The notes under the pieces: generated by a model | Told to the model about the DNA's origin: nothing | Databases searched by the model: none | The model's input: only the letters and a program-made list of their open reading frames with translations | Translations under genes and position numbers: made by a program | Source of the DNA: Streptococcus anginosus subsp. whileyi MAS624 | GTDB taxonomy: Bacteria; Bacillota; Bacilli; Lactobacillales; Streptococcaceae | Direction: 5' to 3' | DNA: 64,000 nucleotides | Assembly: GCF_000478925.1 (NCBI RefSeq) | Contig: NZ_AP013072.1 | Coordinates: 1,714,501-1,778,500 of the forward strand | Part shown: in pieces, positions 20,617-28,740 of the stretch | Position numbering within the stretch: position 1 is the stretch's first letter | Layout of the letters: every line of letters starts with the position of its first letter

Positions 20617-20692
20617 ATATCTACTACTTGTTTACACCTAGCACAAGCTCTCTGGAAGTATCAATTTACTACTTTTCTGATGTTTGAGCATT
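20617..20692 (-). promoter_or_regulatory. T-box leader of trpB, 5' half
   Basis: The minus strand from the promoter runs through CATCAG, AAAAGTAG and the AG-rich T-box stem I motif CCAGAGAGC with a CTTG/CAAG hairpin, then ends at the ATAT target duplication of the IS. It rejoins logically with 19176. The specifier-side loop after rejoining reads TGAAATAGG, in which I do not find the expected Trp codon TGG. Confidence 0.8.
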
Positions 20693-20721
20693 ATTATAGA
20701 GTTTTTCTACCATTCTATCAA
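20693..20721 (-). promoter_or_regulatory. promoter of the split trpB T-box
   Basis: The minus strand has TTGATA (20716-20721), 17 bases, TATAAT (20693-20698). It is intact and would now transcribe the first T-box half and then the IS861-like element from its OrfA side. Confidence 0.8.
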
Positions 20722-20767
20722 TAAAATAGTGAAAAAGCATCCTAAATCCGAACAATAACCCTTATTT

Positions 20768-21298
20768 TTACTTAGAAGTCAGAAACTTATCTTTCCAATG
20801 GCTGACACAAGTCTTATACAACAGAAAAGCCAGATATCCGCCTAATGTATTTGTCCATAAATCATCTATTTCAAAAACACGATTGGCATCGATTAAAATA
20901 TCTAACAAAATCTGCGTGCATTCGATAAAAAGACTCATTGCAAAACTGGCAAATAGCACATGCTTAGTGCTCCTCAACTTAGGAAAAAGCCAGAGAAGTT
21001 GAAAAATCAGTGGGCTAAGCAGAAATATATTCATTAGATTTTGTACAAAAACTTTGACCAATTGAAAGAAGGACGTAATTTGCCCAAGATTGATAAAAGA
21101 ATTAAAAGGAATGAGAAGCACTACAATACGACCAAACTGCTGAATTCCCGGTGTTTCCATTCCCTTTTCTGGCACTTGAGGGAGAAAACACATTAGACAT
21201 AATAATAAAATGTAGAAAATGCTTCCCCAAGTAAGAAAAGTACGTCCCTTAACGGTTAATTCACCATCTGTTTTCAATAGATTGTTCAATTTAAGCAT
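20768..21298 (-). CDS. VanZ-like membrane protein
   Basis: 176 residues with about four membrane spans (near 23-43, 55-75, 88-105 and 115-135) and the VanZ-family signature [16 protein letters not shown] followed by [17 protein letters not shown]. VanZ-like proteins occur widely; some lower teicoplanin or lipoglycopeptide susceptibility, most have no known role. The start ATG at 21298 overlaps the rlmN stop by 8 bases, so it is coupled to rlmN. No other van gene is present, so resistance is not implied. Confidence 0.9.
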   Translation of the reverse strand: MLKLNNLLKTDGELTVKGRTFLTWGSIFYILLLCLMCFLPQVPEKGMETPGIQQFGRIVVLLIPFNSFINLGQITSFFQLVKVFVQNLMNIFLLSPLIFQLLWLFPKLRSTKHVLFASFAMSLFIECTQILLDILIDANRVFEIDDLWTNTLGGYLAFLLYKTCVSHWKDKFLTSK

Positions 21299-22373
21299 GC
21301 TTGGTAAGAGCTTTCTCCTTGTCTTGCTTCATGGTGTTTGAGCGCAATTGACCGCAGGCTGCATCAATATCTGTCCCATGCTCTTGACGAACAACACAGT
21401 TAATACCATTCTTTTTTAGAGTATCGTAGAAAGCCATTACACGTTCTTTGGGACTGCGACTGTATTGATCATGTTCGCTAACCGGATTGTAAGGAATCAA
21501 ATTGACATACGATAGCTTTTTGATGTTTTTGAGCAATTCAGCTAATTCCAATGCCTGCTCTACTCCGTCATTGACTTCATTTAACATAATATATTCAAAG
21601 GTCACTCGGCGGTTGGTCGTTTCAATATAATATTCAATTGCCGCAAATAACTTCTCAATTGGAAAGGCACGATTGATTTTCATAATGCTGGAGCGCAATT
21701 CATTATTGGGTGCATGAAGAGAAACAGCTAAATTAACCTGCACTCCTTCGTTTGCAAAATCACGAATTTTATGCGCTAATCCAGAGGTTGAAACCGTAAT
21801 GTGACGAGCCCCAATAGCCAGCCCCTTGTCATCATTGACAGTTCGCACAAACTTGAGAACATTGTCATAGTTATCAAAAGGCTCGCCAATCCCCATAACA
21901 ACAATATGGCTGACGCGCTCACCTTGTCCACGCTCATCAAAATATTTTTGCACCAGCATAATCTGAGACATAATTTCCCCATTATTCAAGTCACGCTGCT
22001 TTTTAATCAGCCCGCTGGCACAAAAAGTACAGCCAATATTGCAGCCAACCTGAGTAGTTACACAGACCGACAGACCATAGTGCTGACGCATGAGAACTGT
22101 TTCAATCAACATACCGTCTGGCAATTCAAAGAGATATTTGACTGTTTCATCAGCCGATTCCTGCACAATTCGTTGCTTCAGTGGATTCACGACAAATTCA
22201 TCTTCTAATTTTGCCAACAAATCCTTTGAAATATTGGTCATTTCTGCAAAAGACTGAACCCGTTTGCGATAAAGCCACTCCCAAATCTGAGTAGCTCGAA
22301 ATTTCTTTTCTCCTTTACTTTCTGTCCAATCTATCAAATCCTGACGAGTCAAACTATAAATTGATGGTTTCAT
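21291..22373 (-). CDS. rlmN: 23S rRNA A2503 / tRNA A37 methyltransferase RlmN
   Basis: Radical-SAM enzyme making 2-methyladenosine at 23S A2503 and tRNA A37. It has 360 residues. The iron-sulfur cluster motif is [10 protein letters not shown] (CxxxCxxC, about 113-120). The resolving and catalytic cysteines are in the C-terminal segment ([18 protein letters not shown]). I place the start at the ATG at 22373 ([11 protein letters not shown]), which has AGAGGAAG upstream; an in-frame ATG 21 bases earlier gives an atypical N-terminus. Downstream it is coupled to the vanZ-like gene. Confidence 0.96.
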   Translation of the reverse strand: MKPSIYSLTRQDLIDWTESKGEKKFRATQIWEWLYRKRVQSFAEMTNISKDLLAKLEDEFVVNPLKQRIVQESADETVKYLFELPDGMLIETVLMRQHYGLSVCVTTQVGCNIGCTFCASGLIKKQRDLNNGEIMSQIMLVQKYFDERGQGERVSHIVVMGIGEPFDNYDNVLKFVRTVNDDKGLAIGARHITVSTSGLAHKIRDFANEGVQVNLAVSLHAPNNELRSSIMKINRAFPIEKLFAAIEYYIETTNRRVTFEYIMLNEVNDGVEQALELAELLKNIKKLSYVNLIPYNPVSEHDQYSRSPKERVMAFYDTLKKNGINCVVRQEHGTDIDAACGQLRSNTMKQDKEKALTKHA

Positions 22374-22406
22374 TTTCTTCCTCTCTGTTCCCATTCTCGA
22401 TTTCCA

Positions 22407-22970
22407 CTATTTTTGACGAATGACAAAGTGGCGCTGGCTGCTTGTTTGTTGTTGCTTCGTTGAATTTTGCTTTCTTGCTCTTTGCTTTTGATTTTGTCGC
22501 TTACTGCGCTGGCGATTTTCTCGCTTGGGTTGCTCTTCTTTATAGGAGCGAGCTTGTTTAGGACGACGTGGCTTGGTTTCATTTTCCTTTTTGTGATGAG
22601 ATTTTTTATCAAACGACGCTCGACGTGGTTTCAAATTTTCCAAAACAAAATAAGCACAGCCATAGTTGCAGTATTCTAACAAATAATCTTCTAAGCGACT
22701 GATTTTTTCCTCGCTTTCATTTGCCTTGTCATCTTTATAAAATCCACGCAAACGCAACTGCTCGTTGCCCCAGTCGCCAACAATATAATCAAATTTTGTT
22801 AAAATTTCTGAAAAGCGCTGATTAAAAGCCGTTATATCAAAGCCTTCCTTGAAATTCTCTACCAAGTCAAATTCAATTGTCTCAGTCAGGATTTTGGTTC
22901 CTATTTGCCGAAACTCCGGTCCAGGAAATTTATTGTAATTGTATAATTCAGGTGCAATTTCTTTTCGCAT
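22407..22970 (-). CDS. yutD: YutD-like protein (DUF1027)
   Basis: 187 residues (189 if the upstream ATG at 22976 is used; AAAGGA sits better for 22970). The N-terminal globular part (1-110) has the YutD pattern, including FDYIVGDWGNEQLRLRGFY and YLLEYCNYGCAYFVLENLK. The C-terminal 75 residues are extremely rich in K, R, Q and N, typical of a disordered nucleic-acid-binding tail. Function unknown. It precedes rlmN by 33 bases on the same strand and is probably co-transcribed. Confidence 0.85.
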   Translation of the reverse strand: MRKEIAPELYNYNKFPGPEFRQIGTKILTETIEFDLVENFKEGFDITAFNQRFSEILTKFDYIVGDWGNEQLRLRGFYKDDKANESEEKISRLEDYLLEYCNYGCAYFVLENLKPRRASFDKKSHHKKENETKPRRPKQARSYKEEQPKRENRQRSKRQNQKQRARKQNSTKQQQTSSQRHFVIRQK

Positions 22971-23107
22971 AGTCATCCTTTATCATTTATTCTTGTATTA
23001 AACCTATTTTACCATAAAAAGAAGTGTTTTTGATAGTTGAAATAGGGAAAGAAGAAAAGAGCAAAGTCAAATTTCTATCATTAACTTGCTCTTTTATTGA
23101 ATTATTT

Positions 23108-24163
23108 TTACGACTTTTTTGTGCTCTTGAGGTAATCAATTGCGTCTTGCAAGGTCTTGACAGGTACAATTTTCATTTTAGTTTTAATTTTTTTAGCAGC
23201 TGCCAAAGCTGTCTCATAGTTTGTTTTCGCTTTAGGATTGGATTTTTTCACTTCCTTGGTGACTGGATTATTTGGCGCAAAGAAAATTTCTGCGCCATTT
23301 TTAGCTGCTGAAACAACTTTTTTGTCAATCCCACCAATGTCGCCAACTTTTCCTTCGCGGTCAATTGAGCCCGTCCCAGCAATATTTCTGCCGTCTCTCA
23401 ATGTTGGATCTGCAATTTGCGTATAAATTGCCAAACTAAACATCAAGCCCGCACTTGGTCCACCAATACCGGCAGTTGAAAATTCAATTGGTGTGTTACT
23501 TGTGACTTCTGTTCGGTCAATCAAGCTAATGCCAATCCCGTTTTTTCCATTTTCAAGTTTAATAATTTTACCTGTAGCAGATTTCTTCTGACCGTCTTCT
23601 ACATAGTTCACCTTGACCTTGCTGCCAATCTTTTGCGCTCCGACATAGTCTATCAATTCTTTTGAACTATTGAAAGTCTTATCATTCACACCTGTCACGG
23701 TATCTGCAATATTTAAAATACCTTTAAAAGTAGAATTCTTTGTGACTTGCAAGACGTAAACCCCTAGATATTTCAGAGTAATGTCTTTGCCAGCTTTTTT
23801 CAAGCCTTGGTATTTAGCTAGGTTTTGCGACGTTTCCATATAAAACTGATTGATCCGCATGTATTCTTTATCAGAAGTTCCGCCAGTCAAATCCTTCGCC
23901 GAATAAATATCTGTAAAAGGAGTCAGCCAAGCATAAACCAAATGAGCGAAGGTCGCATGCTGAATCCCAACCGTTACAAAATTATAAGAACCTTTTTCCT
24001 TATCTTCTTTGTTGTCCACGCGCAATACCTGACGGACATCCGCTGCACCACCTGGCACCTCAATATAATAAGGCAAGGGAACTACAAAAGATAAGAAAAG
24101 CAAAATCAGCCCTACTACTGCAATTATCGGCCATTTTTTAAATTTATTTCTTGGTTTTTCCAT
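23108..24163 (-). CDS. sepM: SepM-type membrane PDZ/Lon (S16) protease
   Basis: 351 residues: a membrane anchor at about 11-31 (WPIIAVVGLILLFLSFVVPL), an extracellular PDZ domain at about 125-205, and a Lon-type proteolytic domain. The catalytic Ser is in GIGGPSAGLMFSL (about 235) and the Lys in GGIDKKVVSAAKNGAEIF (about 285). In Streptococcus mutans SepM trims the competence-stimulating peptide to its active form; the same activity here is inferred. The start overlaps the coaD 3' end by 20 bases, giving a rsmD-coaD-sepM operon. Confidence 0.93.
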   Translation of the reverse strand: MEKPRNKFKKWPIIAVVGLILLFLSFVVPLPYYIEVPGGAADVRQVLRVDNKEDKEKGSYNFVTVGIQHATFAHLVYAWLTPFTDIYSAKDLTGGTSDKEYMRINQFYMETSQNLAKYQGLKKAGKDITLKYLGVYVLQVTKNSTFKGILNIADTVTGVNDKTFNSSKELIDYVGAQKIGSKVKVNYVEDGQKKSATGKIIKLENGKNGIGISLIDRTEVTSNTPIEFSTAGIGGPSAGLMFSLAIYTQIADPTLRDGRNIAGTGSIDREGKVGDIGGIDKKVVSAAKNGAEIFFAPNNPVTKEVKKSNPKAKTNYETALAAAKKIKTKMKIVPVKTLQDAIDYLKSTKKS

Positions 24164-24641
24164 ATTGTTTCTTTAACTCCTTTATGACACTTTCGGGCAC
24201 ATACTTTGAAATATCCTGCTCAAAGGAAATCAATTCACGAATTCTTGATGAGCTGAGATGCTGATAAGCTGGTTTGCTTATCAAAAAAATGGTTTCTATC
24301 TCAGGTGCTAATTCATGATTGAAAAAGTTGAGATTCCCCTCATAATCCAAATCCTGACTATTACGTAATCCCCGTACAAAAGTTGTCACTCCTAGCTTTC
24401 TAGCTACTTCCACTGCCAATTCATCATGAGAAGTAACAATTTTTACATTCTCCAAATGAACTAGAGCAGCTGCTATCATTTTTTCTTTTGCTTCAATACT
24501 AAAAAAACTCTTTTTCTCAAGATTATAAAAGATACCAACATAAAGGCAATCAAAGAGCTTACTAGCTCGCTTAATCAAGTCAATATGCCCCTTTGTAATC
24601 GGGTCAAAAGAGCCTGCAAATAATCCAATTTTATCTGACAT
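24144..24641 (-). CDS. coaD: phosphopantetheine adenylyltransferase
   Basis: Coenzyme A pathway enzyme joining ATP and 4'-phosphopantetheine. It has 165 residues, the normal length. The nucleotidyltransferase motif is [17 protein letters not shown] (residues 10-26, with the TxGH signature), and [10 protein letters not shown] lies near 128 in place of the usual SSSxVRE. It overlaps rsmD by 11 bases and sepM by 20, a tightly coupled operon found in many Firmicutes. Confidence 0.97.
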   Translation of the reverse strand: MSDKIGLFAGSFDPITKGHIDLIKRASKLFDCLYVGIFYNLEKKSFFSIEAKEKMIAAALVHLENVKIVTSHDELAVEVARKLGVTTFVRGLRNSQDLDYEGNLNFFNHELAPEIETIFLISKPAYQHLSSSRIRELISFEQDISKYVPESVIKELKKQYGKTKK

Positions 24642-25170
24642 AAACCGTTACCTTTGAAATTCCATATATTTTTTGCTTCCAGATACCTAGTCCTGCGATT
24701 TCTTCTGGTAAATCCACCGACTTGTCTGTCTCACAAACAACCAGTACATCATCGCTCAGAAGCTCTCGTTCAATCATTTTTATAATATCTGAAACAATCT
24801 GTTCTTTTGCATAGGGTGGATCTAACAAAACCAAGTCAAACTGTCCTGTGACCAATTCAAGTGCTCGATTGGACTCCATTTTCAGAAGTTCAAATCGTTC
24901 TTTTTCCTTAGTCATACTGATATTTTGGCTGATAATCGCTTGCGCCCTGCGGTCTTTTTCAACCAAAACAGCCGAAACCATGCCTCGCGAAATAGCTTCA
25001 ATCGCTAAACTGCCGCTTCCAGCATACAAGTCCAGAACCTGTCCTCCATCAAAATAAGGACCAATCATATTAAAGATAGCTCCCTTAACCTTGTCTGTCG
25101 TCGGTCTGGTTGTTTTGCCTTCCAATGTTTTAAGAGGACGCCCCCCATATTTCCCTGCAACAACTCTCAT
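24631..25170 (-). CDS. rsmD: 16S rRNA guanine-N2 methyltransferase RsmD
   Basis: Methylates G966 of 16S rRNA. It has 179 residues. The SAM-binding glycine motif is [19 protein letters not shown] (about 43-61) and the catalytic [13 protein letters not shown] lies near 118. The start is placed at the ATG at 25170 ([20 protein letters not shown]), which matches the family. A longer frame from 25236 would pass through the promoter. The ATG has no ribosome-binding site and lies 7 bases after an extended -10, suggesting a leaderless mRNA. Confidence 0.94.
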   Translation of the reverse strand: MRVVAGKYGGRPLKTLEGKTTRPTTDKVKGAIFNMIGPYFDGGQVLDLYAGSGSLAIEAISRGMVSAVLVEKDRRAQAIISQNISMTKEKERFELLKMESNRALELVTGQFDLVLLDPPYAKEQIVSDIIKMIERELLSDDVLVVCETDKSVDLPEEIAGLGIWKQKIYGISKVTVYVR

Positions 25171-25177
25171 AAAGAAT

Positions 25178-25186
25178 ATTATAACA
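25178..25186 (-). promoter_or_regulatory. extended -10 promoter of rsmD, leaderless geometry
   Basis: The minus strand reads TGTTATAAT, then ATTCTTT, then the ATG of rsmD. Initiation 7-8 bases after the hexamer would start the mRNA at or next to the A of the start codon. Confidence 0.7.
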
Positions 25187-25248
25187 AAATCTCTAAAGAA
25201 TGTATCAGTTTTTCTTCTATGATAGCTGTAAGTCAATTGTTTTTTCTA

Positions 25249-25272
25249 TCTAACTTTTGAAATGCAGTTCAA
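25249..25272. repeat. solitary IS861-like terminal repeat remnant
   Basis: TCTAACTTTTGAAATGCAGT plus TCAA matches the right terminal repeat of the IS at 19177-20616 (TCTAACTTTTGGGGTGCAGTTCAA) except for three bases. No transposase remains next to it. It lies between rsmD and hpf and looks like a scar of a lost or decayed element. Confidence 0.65.
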
Positions 25273-25330
25273 ACATGATGATTTTTAATACAGTTTTTTG
25301 CAATTATCTCGAGCTGATTGCAGACCACAT

Positions 25331-25361
25331 AAAAAATCCCCTGATATGAATCAGAGGATTG
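25331..25361 (-). terminator. Rho-independent terminator of hpf
   Basis: Minus-strand stem AATCCTCTGAT-TCAT-ATCAGGGGATT followed by a T-run, just after the hpf stop codon. Confidence 0.85.
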
Positions 25362-25366
25362 ATTGA

Positions 25367-25909
25367 TTATCTCACTTCAAGCAAGCCAACGTCACCGTCT
25401 TCACGACGATACAAAACATTGGTTGTGTTGTCTTCTACATCAGTATAGATGAAGAAGTCATGTCCCAATAAATCCATTTGAAGAAGAGCTTCTTCTAAAT
25501 CCATTGGTTTTAAGTCAATTTGTTTGGAGCGAACGACTTTTGCAGGTGCAGCTTCTACTTCTTCAATAACAGCATCTGTAAATAACTGACTGGTTGATTT
25601 TTTATTACGGTTTTTACGCTCAATCTTTGTTTTATTTTTACGAATTTGACGTTCAATTTTATCTGTCACCAAGTCAATAGAACCATACATATCTTGAGAA
25701 ACATCTTCTGCACGAAGAGTGATAGAACCAAGTGGAATAGTTACTTCAACTTTGGCTGTTTTTTCACGATAGACTTTCAAGTTTACACGCGCATCCAATT
25801 CTTGATCAGCTTGGAAATATTTTTCGATTTTTTCAAGTTTAGAAACTACGTAATCACGAAGAGCTTCTGTTACTTCTAGGTTTTCACCACGGATACTATA
25901 TTTAATCAT
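25367..25909 (-). CDS. hpf: long-form ribosome hibernation promoting factor HPF
   Basis: 180 residues: N-terminal ribosome-binding domain (1-100, beginning MIKYSIRGENLEVTEALRDY), a basic linker (KNKTKIERKNRNKKSTSQLF), and a C-terminal dimerisation domain (about 120-180) with MDLLGHDFFIYTDVEDNTTN. Long HPF makes 100S ribosome dimers in stationary phase. The gene stands alone with its own promoter and terminator directly downstream of comFC. A cre-like sequence overlaps its -10 (25953-25966). Confidence 0.96.
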   Translation of the reverse strand: MIKYSIRGENLEVTEALRDYVVSKLEKIEKYFQADQELDARVNLKVYREKTAKVEVTIPLGSITLRAEDVSQDMYGSIDLVTDKIERQIRKNKTKIERKNRNKKSTSQLFTDAVIEEVEAAPAKVVRSKQIDLKPMDLEEALLQMDLLGHDFFIYTDVEDNTTNVLYRREDGDVGLLEVR

Positions 25910-25951
25910 ATAAGTACCTTCTTTCTAAGCATTTGTTTTTCTTTATTTTAT

Positions 25952-25980
25952 TATAACGCTTTCATTTTTTTTTTGCAAAT
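25952..25980 (-). promoter_or_regulatory. hpf promoter overlapping a cre-like site
   Basis: The minus strand has TTGCAA (25975-25980), 17 bases, TATAAT (25952-25957). TGAAAGCGTTATAA (25953-25966) matches the catabolite-responsive element TGWAANCGNTNWCA at 13 of 14 positions and covers the -10, so CcpA could repress hpf. Confidence 0.65.
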
Positions 25981-25986
25981 TTTTTA

Positions 25987-26652
25987 TCATCTGGCTAATG
26001 AAAATGTCACAATTTCTTTCACTCCCGCTTCCACTAAAATTTCCTTGGCTAATTGTAGGGTTGAGCCTGTTGTATAAATGTCATCTATCAAAAGGATTTT
26101 GGGTGGAAGTTGAACGTTGTCTTTCAATTTAAAACACTGCCGGCTTTGCAATCGCTCCTCTCTTGTTTTACTGGATTGAGCAATTGTATCATGCTTTTCT
26201 AAAACTTCCTTAAATGGCAACTTTGCGCCCTCAAGAAGAGCTGTCACTTGATTAAACCCTCTTGTCTGATACTTTTTGGCACTTATAGGAATGGGAACAA
26301 GCGTATAATCGCTGTATCTTTTTAATTCCTTTTGCAAAACTTCTGTAAATACAGAATAAAGGGCATAATCTCCTTGAAATTTGTATTGACTAAAGAAGTC
26401 TTTCATAGCTTCGTTATACATAAAGCAGCTTTTATGGAAAACTTCTTTTCCTTTTTTTATCCATACTTGGCAATCCATGCAGACTTCGCACGTCCCTTCA
26501 CGATAGCACTTCGGGCAATGCTGCGCTGAAATGCGCTGAAATTTTTCAAAACAGTCATCACAAGCCCTTGCTTTTGGCTTCTTCAAGGTCAATAAATCAC
26601 AGAATGTTAGTTTTTCATCAAGTGTATTTTCACATAAAACACATGAATTCAT
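25987..26652 (-). CDS. comFC: competence protein ComFC, phosphoribosyltransferase-like
   Basis: 221 residues. The N-terminal zinc-binding part has several CxxC pairs (CVLCENTL, CDDCF, CPKCYREGTCEVCMDCQ), and the C-terminal PRTase-type domain has the PRPP loop ILLIDDIYTTGSTLQ (about 187-201). It is needed with ComFA for uptake of transforming DNA strands into the cytoplasm. It overlaps the comFA stop by 4 bases, a two-gene late-competence operon driven from the cin-box at 27958-27965. Confidence 0.95.
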   Translation of the reverse strand: MNSCVLCENTLDEKLTFCDLLTLKKPKARACDDCFEKFQRISAQHCPKCYREGTCEVCMDCQVWIKKGKEVFHKSCFMYNEAMKDFFSQYKFQGDYALYSVFTEVLQKELKRYSDYTLVPIPISAKKYQTRGFNQVTALLEGAKLPFKEVLEKHDTIAQSSKTREERLQSRQCFKLKDNVQLPPKILLIDDIYTTGSTLQLAKEILVEAGVKEIVTFSLAR

Positions 26653-27950
26653 AAACCGGCCTCCTGATTCATCTCCTGAATTTCTTTAATCGCTTTTTCT
26701 ATCGCCATAGTTGTACCATCATGAAAAAAGATTAACTCGCCTGTCGGTCGATCCATACTGCGACCGACGCGTCCAGCGATTTGTACCAGAGCGCTGCGAC
26801 TAAACAGACGGTGGTTGGCTTCCACCACGAAAACATCTACACAAGGAAAGGTCACCCCACGCTCCAAAATCGTCGTCGTTACCAAAATCGTGATTTCTTT
26901 TTGACGAAACTTCTCTACAATTTCTAGTCGATTTTCAGTCGTCGAAGCTACAAAACCAACTTTTTCATTTGGAAAATTGCTTTGGAGAATCTCTGCCAGC
27001 TCCTGCCCTCTTCTGATCTCGGAAGCAAAAATAAGAAGTGGAAATCCTGTTTTTCTCTGCTTTTGAATAAACTGCCTTAGCTTGGTAACTAGCTTCTTTT
27101 GACCAAGATATTTTTGAAAATCCGCCAACCAAATTTTTTGCGGAACAATCAAAGGATTGCCATGAAAACGTCTGGGTAGACTCAAACGAGTTAATTCTCC
27201 TTTAGCCACTTTTTTATCCAGCTCATCTGTGGAAGTTGCTGTTAAGAAAATCTTCGTCCCCTCTACTTTGACTGCCTGATGAACTGCATGATAAAGCATC
27301 GGATTGTCCACATAAGGAAAGGCATCTACTTCATCAACGATAAGAAGATCAAATGCTTGATAAAATTTGAGAAGCTGATGTGTGGTGGCAATCACGAGAG
27401 GACTGCGGGAATATGCTTCTGATTCGCCGTGCAGGAGTGAAATATCACAGGTAAAATCTACTTTCAGTCTGCGATAAAGTTCTAAGCAGACATCAATTCT
27501 GGGGCTAGCTAAGCAGACGGCTCCGCCTTGATTGATGACTTGTGCCACCACCTGATAGATCATTTCCGTCTTTCCGGCTCCTGTGACTGCGTGAACCAAG
27601 CTATCTTTGCGTTTGGTAACCGCCTCTACAAGTCCTTGAGAAACCTTAGCTTGAAATTCTGTCAACTTTCCTTGCCATTTCAAGACATTCGCTTTAGGAA
27701 ACTCTTCCTGTGGAAAATAGTAGAGATCTTCATCACTTCTAACCCTTCCTAAGATCAAGCAGGATCTACAGTAGTAAGCACCTATTGGCAGTTGGTGTCT
27801 TTCTTTATCAACTGCTTGCCCACAACGATTGCAACATAATTTTCCTTTTTCTTCTTTCATTGCTGGTAAAGTTTGCGCATATAATTGCAATTCTGCTGGT
27901 AGTTGTGCTTTTGTAAACATACGGCCTAAGCAATCTTGTAATTCTATCAT
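26649..27950 (-). CDS. comFA: competence DNA helicase/translocase ComFA
   Basis: 433 residues. The N-terminal zinc finger is CCNRCGQAV with YYCRSC (about 38-67), Walker A is AVTGAGKTEM (about 119) and the DEAD-type Walker B is LLIVDEVDAFPYV (about 202). The helicase C-domain has LVTTTILERGVTFPCVDVFV and QIAGRVGRSMDRP. It is thought to pull or unwind incoming transforming DNA at the membrane. The ATG at 27950 has only a weak ribosome site and lies 7 bases after a cin-box-like -10. Confidence 0.96.
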   Translation of the reverse strand: MIELQDCLGRMFTKAQLPAELQLYAQTLPAMKEEKGKLCCNRCGQAVDKERHQLPIGAYYCRSCLILGRVRSDEDLYYFPQEEFPKANVLKWQGKLTEFQAKVSQGLVEAVTKRKDSLVHAVTGAGKTEMIYQVVAQVINQGGAVCLASPRIDVCLELYRRLKVDFTCDISLLHGESEAYSRSPLVIATTHQLLKFYQAFDLLIVDEVDAFPYVDNPMLYHAVHQAVKVEGTKIFLTATSTDELDKKVAKGELTRLSLPRRFHGNPLIVPQKIWLADFQKYLGQKKLVTKLRQFIQKQRKTGFPLLIFASEIRRGQELAEILQSNFPNEKVGFVASTTENRLEIVEKFRQKEITILVTTTILERGVTFPCVDVFVVEANHRLFSRSALVQIAGRVGRSMDRPTGELIFFHDGTTMAIEKAIKEIQEMNQEAGL

Positions 27951-27957
27951 ATCTATT

Positions 27958-27965
27958 TATTCGAA
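27958..27965 (-). promoter_or_regulatory. cin-box-like promoter of comFA
   Basis: The minus strand reads TTCGAATA, one mismatch from the ComX box TACGAATA, and ends 7 bases before the comFA ATG, exactly the spacing seen for the prepilin peptidase gene. Confidence 0.75.
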
Positions 27966-28006
27966 AAAACTTTGGCAAAATACAAGTTTTTTTGTAAAAT
28001 GAAGAT

Positions 28007-28642
28007 ATGGAGTTTAGAACAATCAAAGAGGACGGACAAGTCCAAGAAGAAATCAAAAAATCGCGCTTTATTTGTCACATCAAGCGTGTAACAACAGAGA
28101 ACGAAGCACGAAATTTTATTCAGGCTGTCAAAAAAGAACACTACAAAGCTACTCATAACTGCTCTGCCTTTATATTAGGAGAGAAGAGCGAAATGAAGCG
28201 AAGTAGCGATGATGGCGAACCCAGCGGAACTGCTGGTGTACCTATGTTAGGCGTTTTAGAAAATCAGCAACTAACTAATGTCTGTGCTGTCGTGACACGC
28301 TATTTTGGTGGTATCAAGCTAGGGGCAGGAGGTCTTATTCGGGCGTATAGCAGCAACGTTGCTTTAGCTATCAAAGAAATCGGGATCGTCCATATAAAAG
28401 AACAGCTTGGGCTGAGAATCGCTCTCTCTTACAGTCAATATCAAGAATTACCCAATTTTCTTAAAGCTAACCATTTACAAGAACAAGATACATCCTTTAC
28501 AGAACAAGTCCAAACGACCATTTTTGTTGATAAAGATGATAAGGACAGCGTTATAGAGGAGTTGATTGAGTTGTTTAATGGAAAAATCGACATTACTGAT
28601 CAAGGATTACGGAAAGTTGAAGTTCCCATTTCTTTATCCTAA
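28007..28642 (+). CDS. yigZ: YigZ/IMPACT family protein
   Basis: 211 residues. The N-terminal UPF0029/IMPACT domain (1-110) has the signature [20 protein letters not shown] and [10 protein letters not shown]; a ferredoxin-like DUF1949 domain covers about 140-205. Members are implicated in ribosome-associated translation control and in some streptococci are named for a proline dipeptidase activity that is not well supported. It is divergent from comFA, sharing a 56-base intergenic region, with a terminator at 28647-28677. Confidence 0.9.
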   Translation: MEFRTIKEDGQVQEEIKKSRFICHIKRVTTENEARNFIQAVKKEHYKATHNCSAFILGEKSEMKRSSDDGEPSGTAGVPMLGVLENQQLTNVCAVVTRYFGGIKLGAGGLIRAYSSNVALAIKEIGIVHIKEQLGLRIALSYSQYQELPNFLKANHLQEQDTSFTEQVQTTIFVDKDDKDSVIEELIELFNGKIDITDQGLRKVEVPISLS

Positions 28643-28646
28643 ATAT

Positions 28647-28677
28647 TAAAAAAAGCTATCACCTTGATAGTTTTTTT
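28647..28677. terminator. bidirectional Rho-independent terminator
   Basis: AAAAAAAGCTATCA-CCT-TGATAGTTTTTTT after the yigZ stop: a 6-bp stem core (CTATCA/TGATAG) with A and T runs on both sides. Confidence 0.85.
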
Positions 28678-28681
28678 ATAT

Positions 28682-28710
28682 TTTACAAAGACTTTTTTTC
28701 GTTTTATACT
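28682..28710 (+). promoter_or_regulatory. cysK promoter
   Basis: TTTACA (28682-28687), 17 bases, TATACT (28705-28710), 30 bases before the cysK ATG, which has TTGAGGT as ribosome site. Confidence 0.7.
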
Positions 28711-28740
28711 GTTTCTATCACTATTATTGAGGTATCATTT

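Noticed and set aside
20768..21298. VanZ-like gene as a glycopeptide resistance determinant
   Set aside because: VanZ-family proteins are common in susceptible streptococci, and no vanHAX-type genes are nearby.
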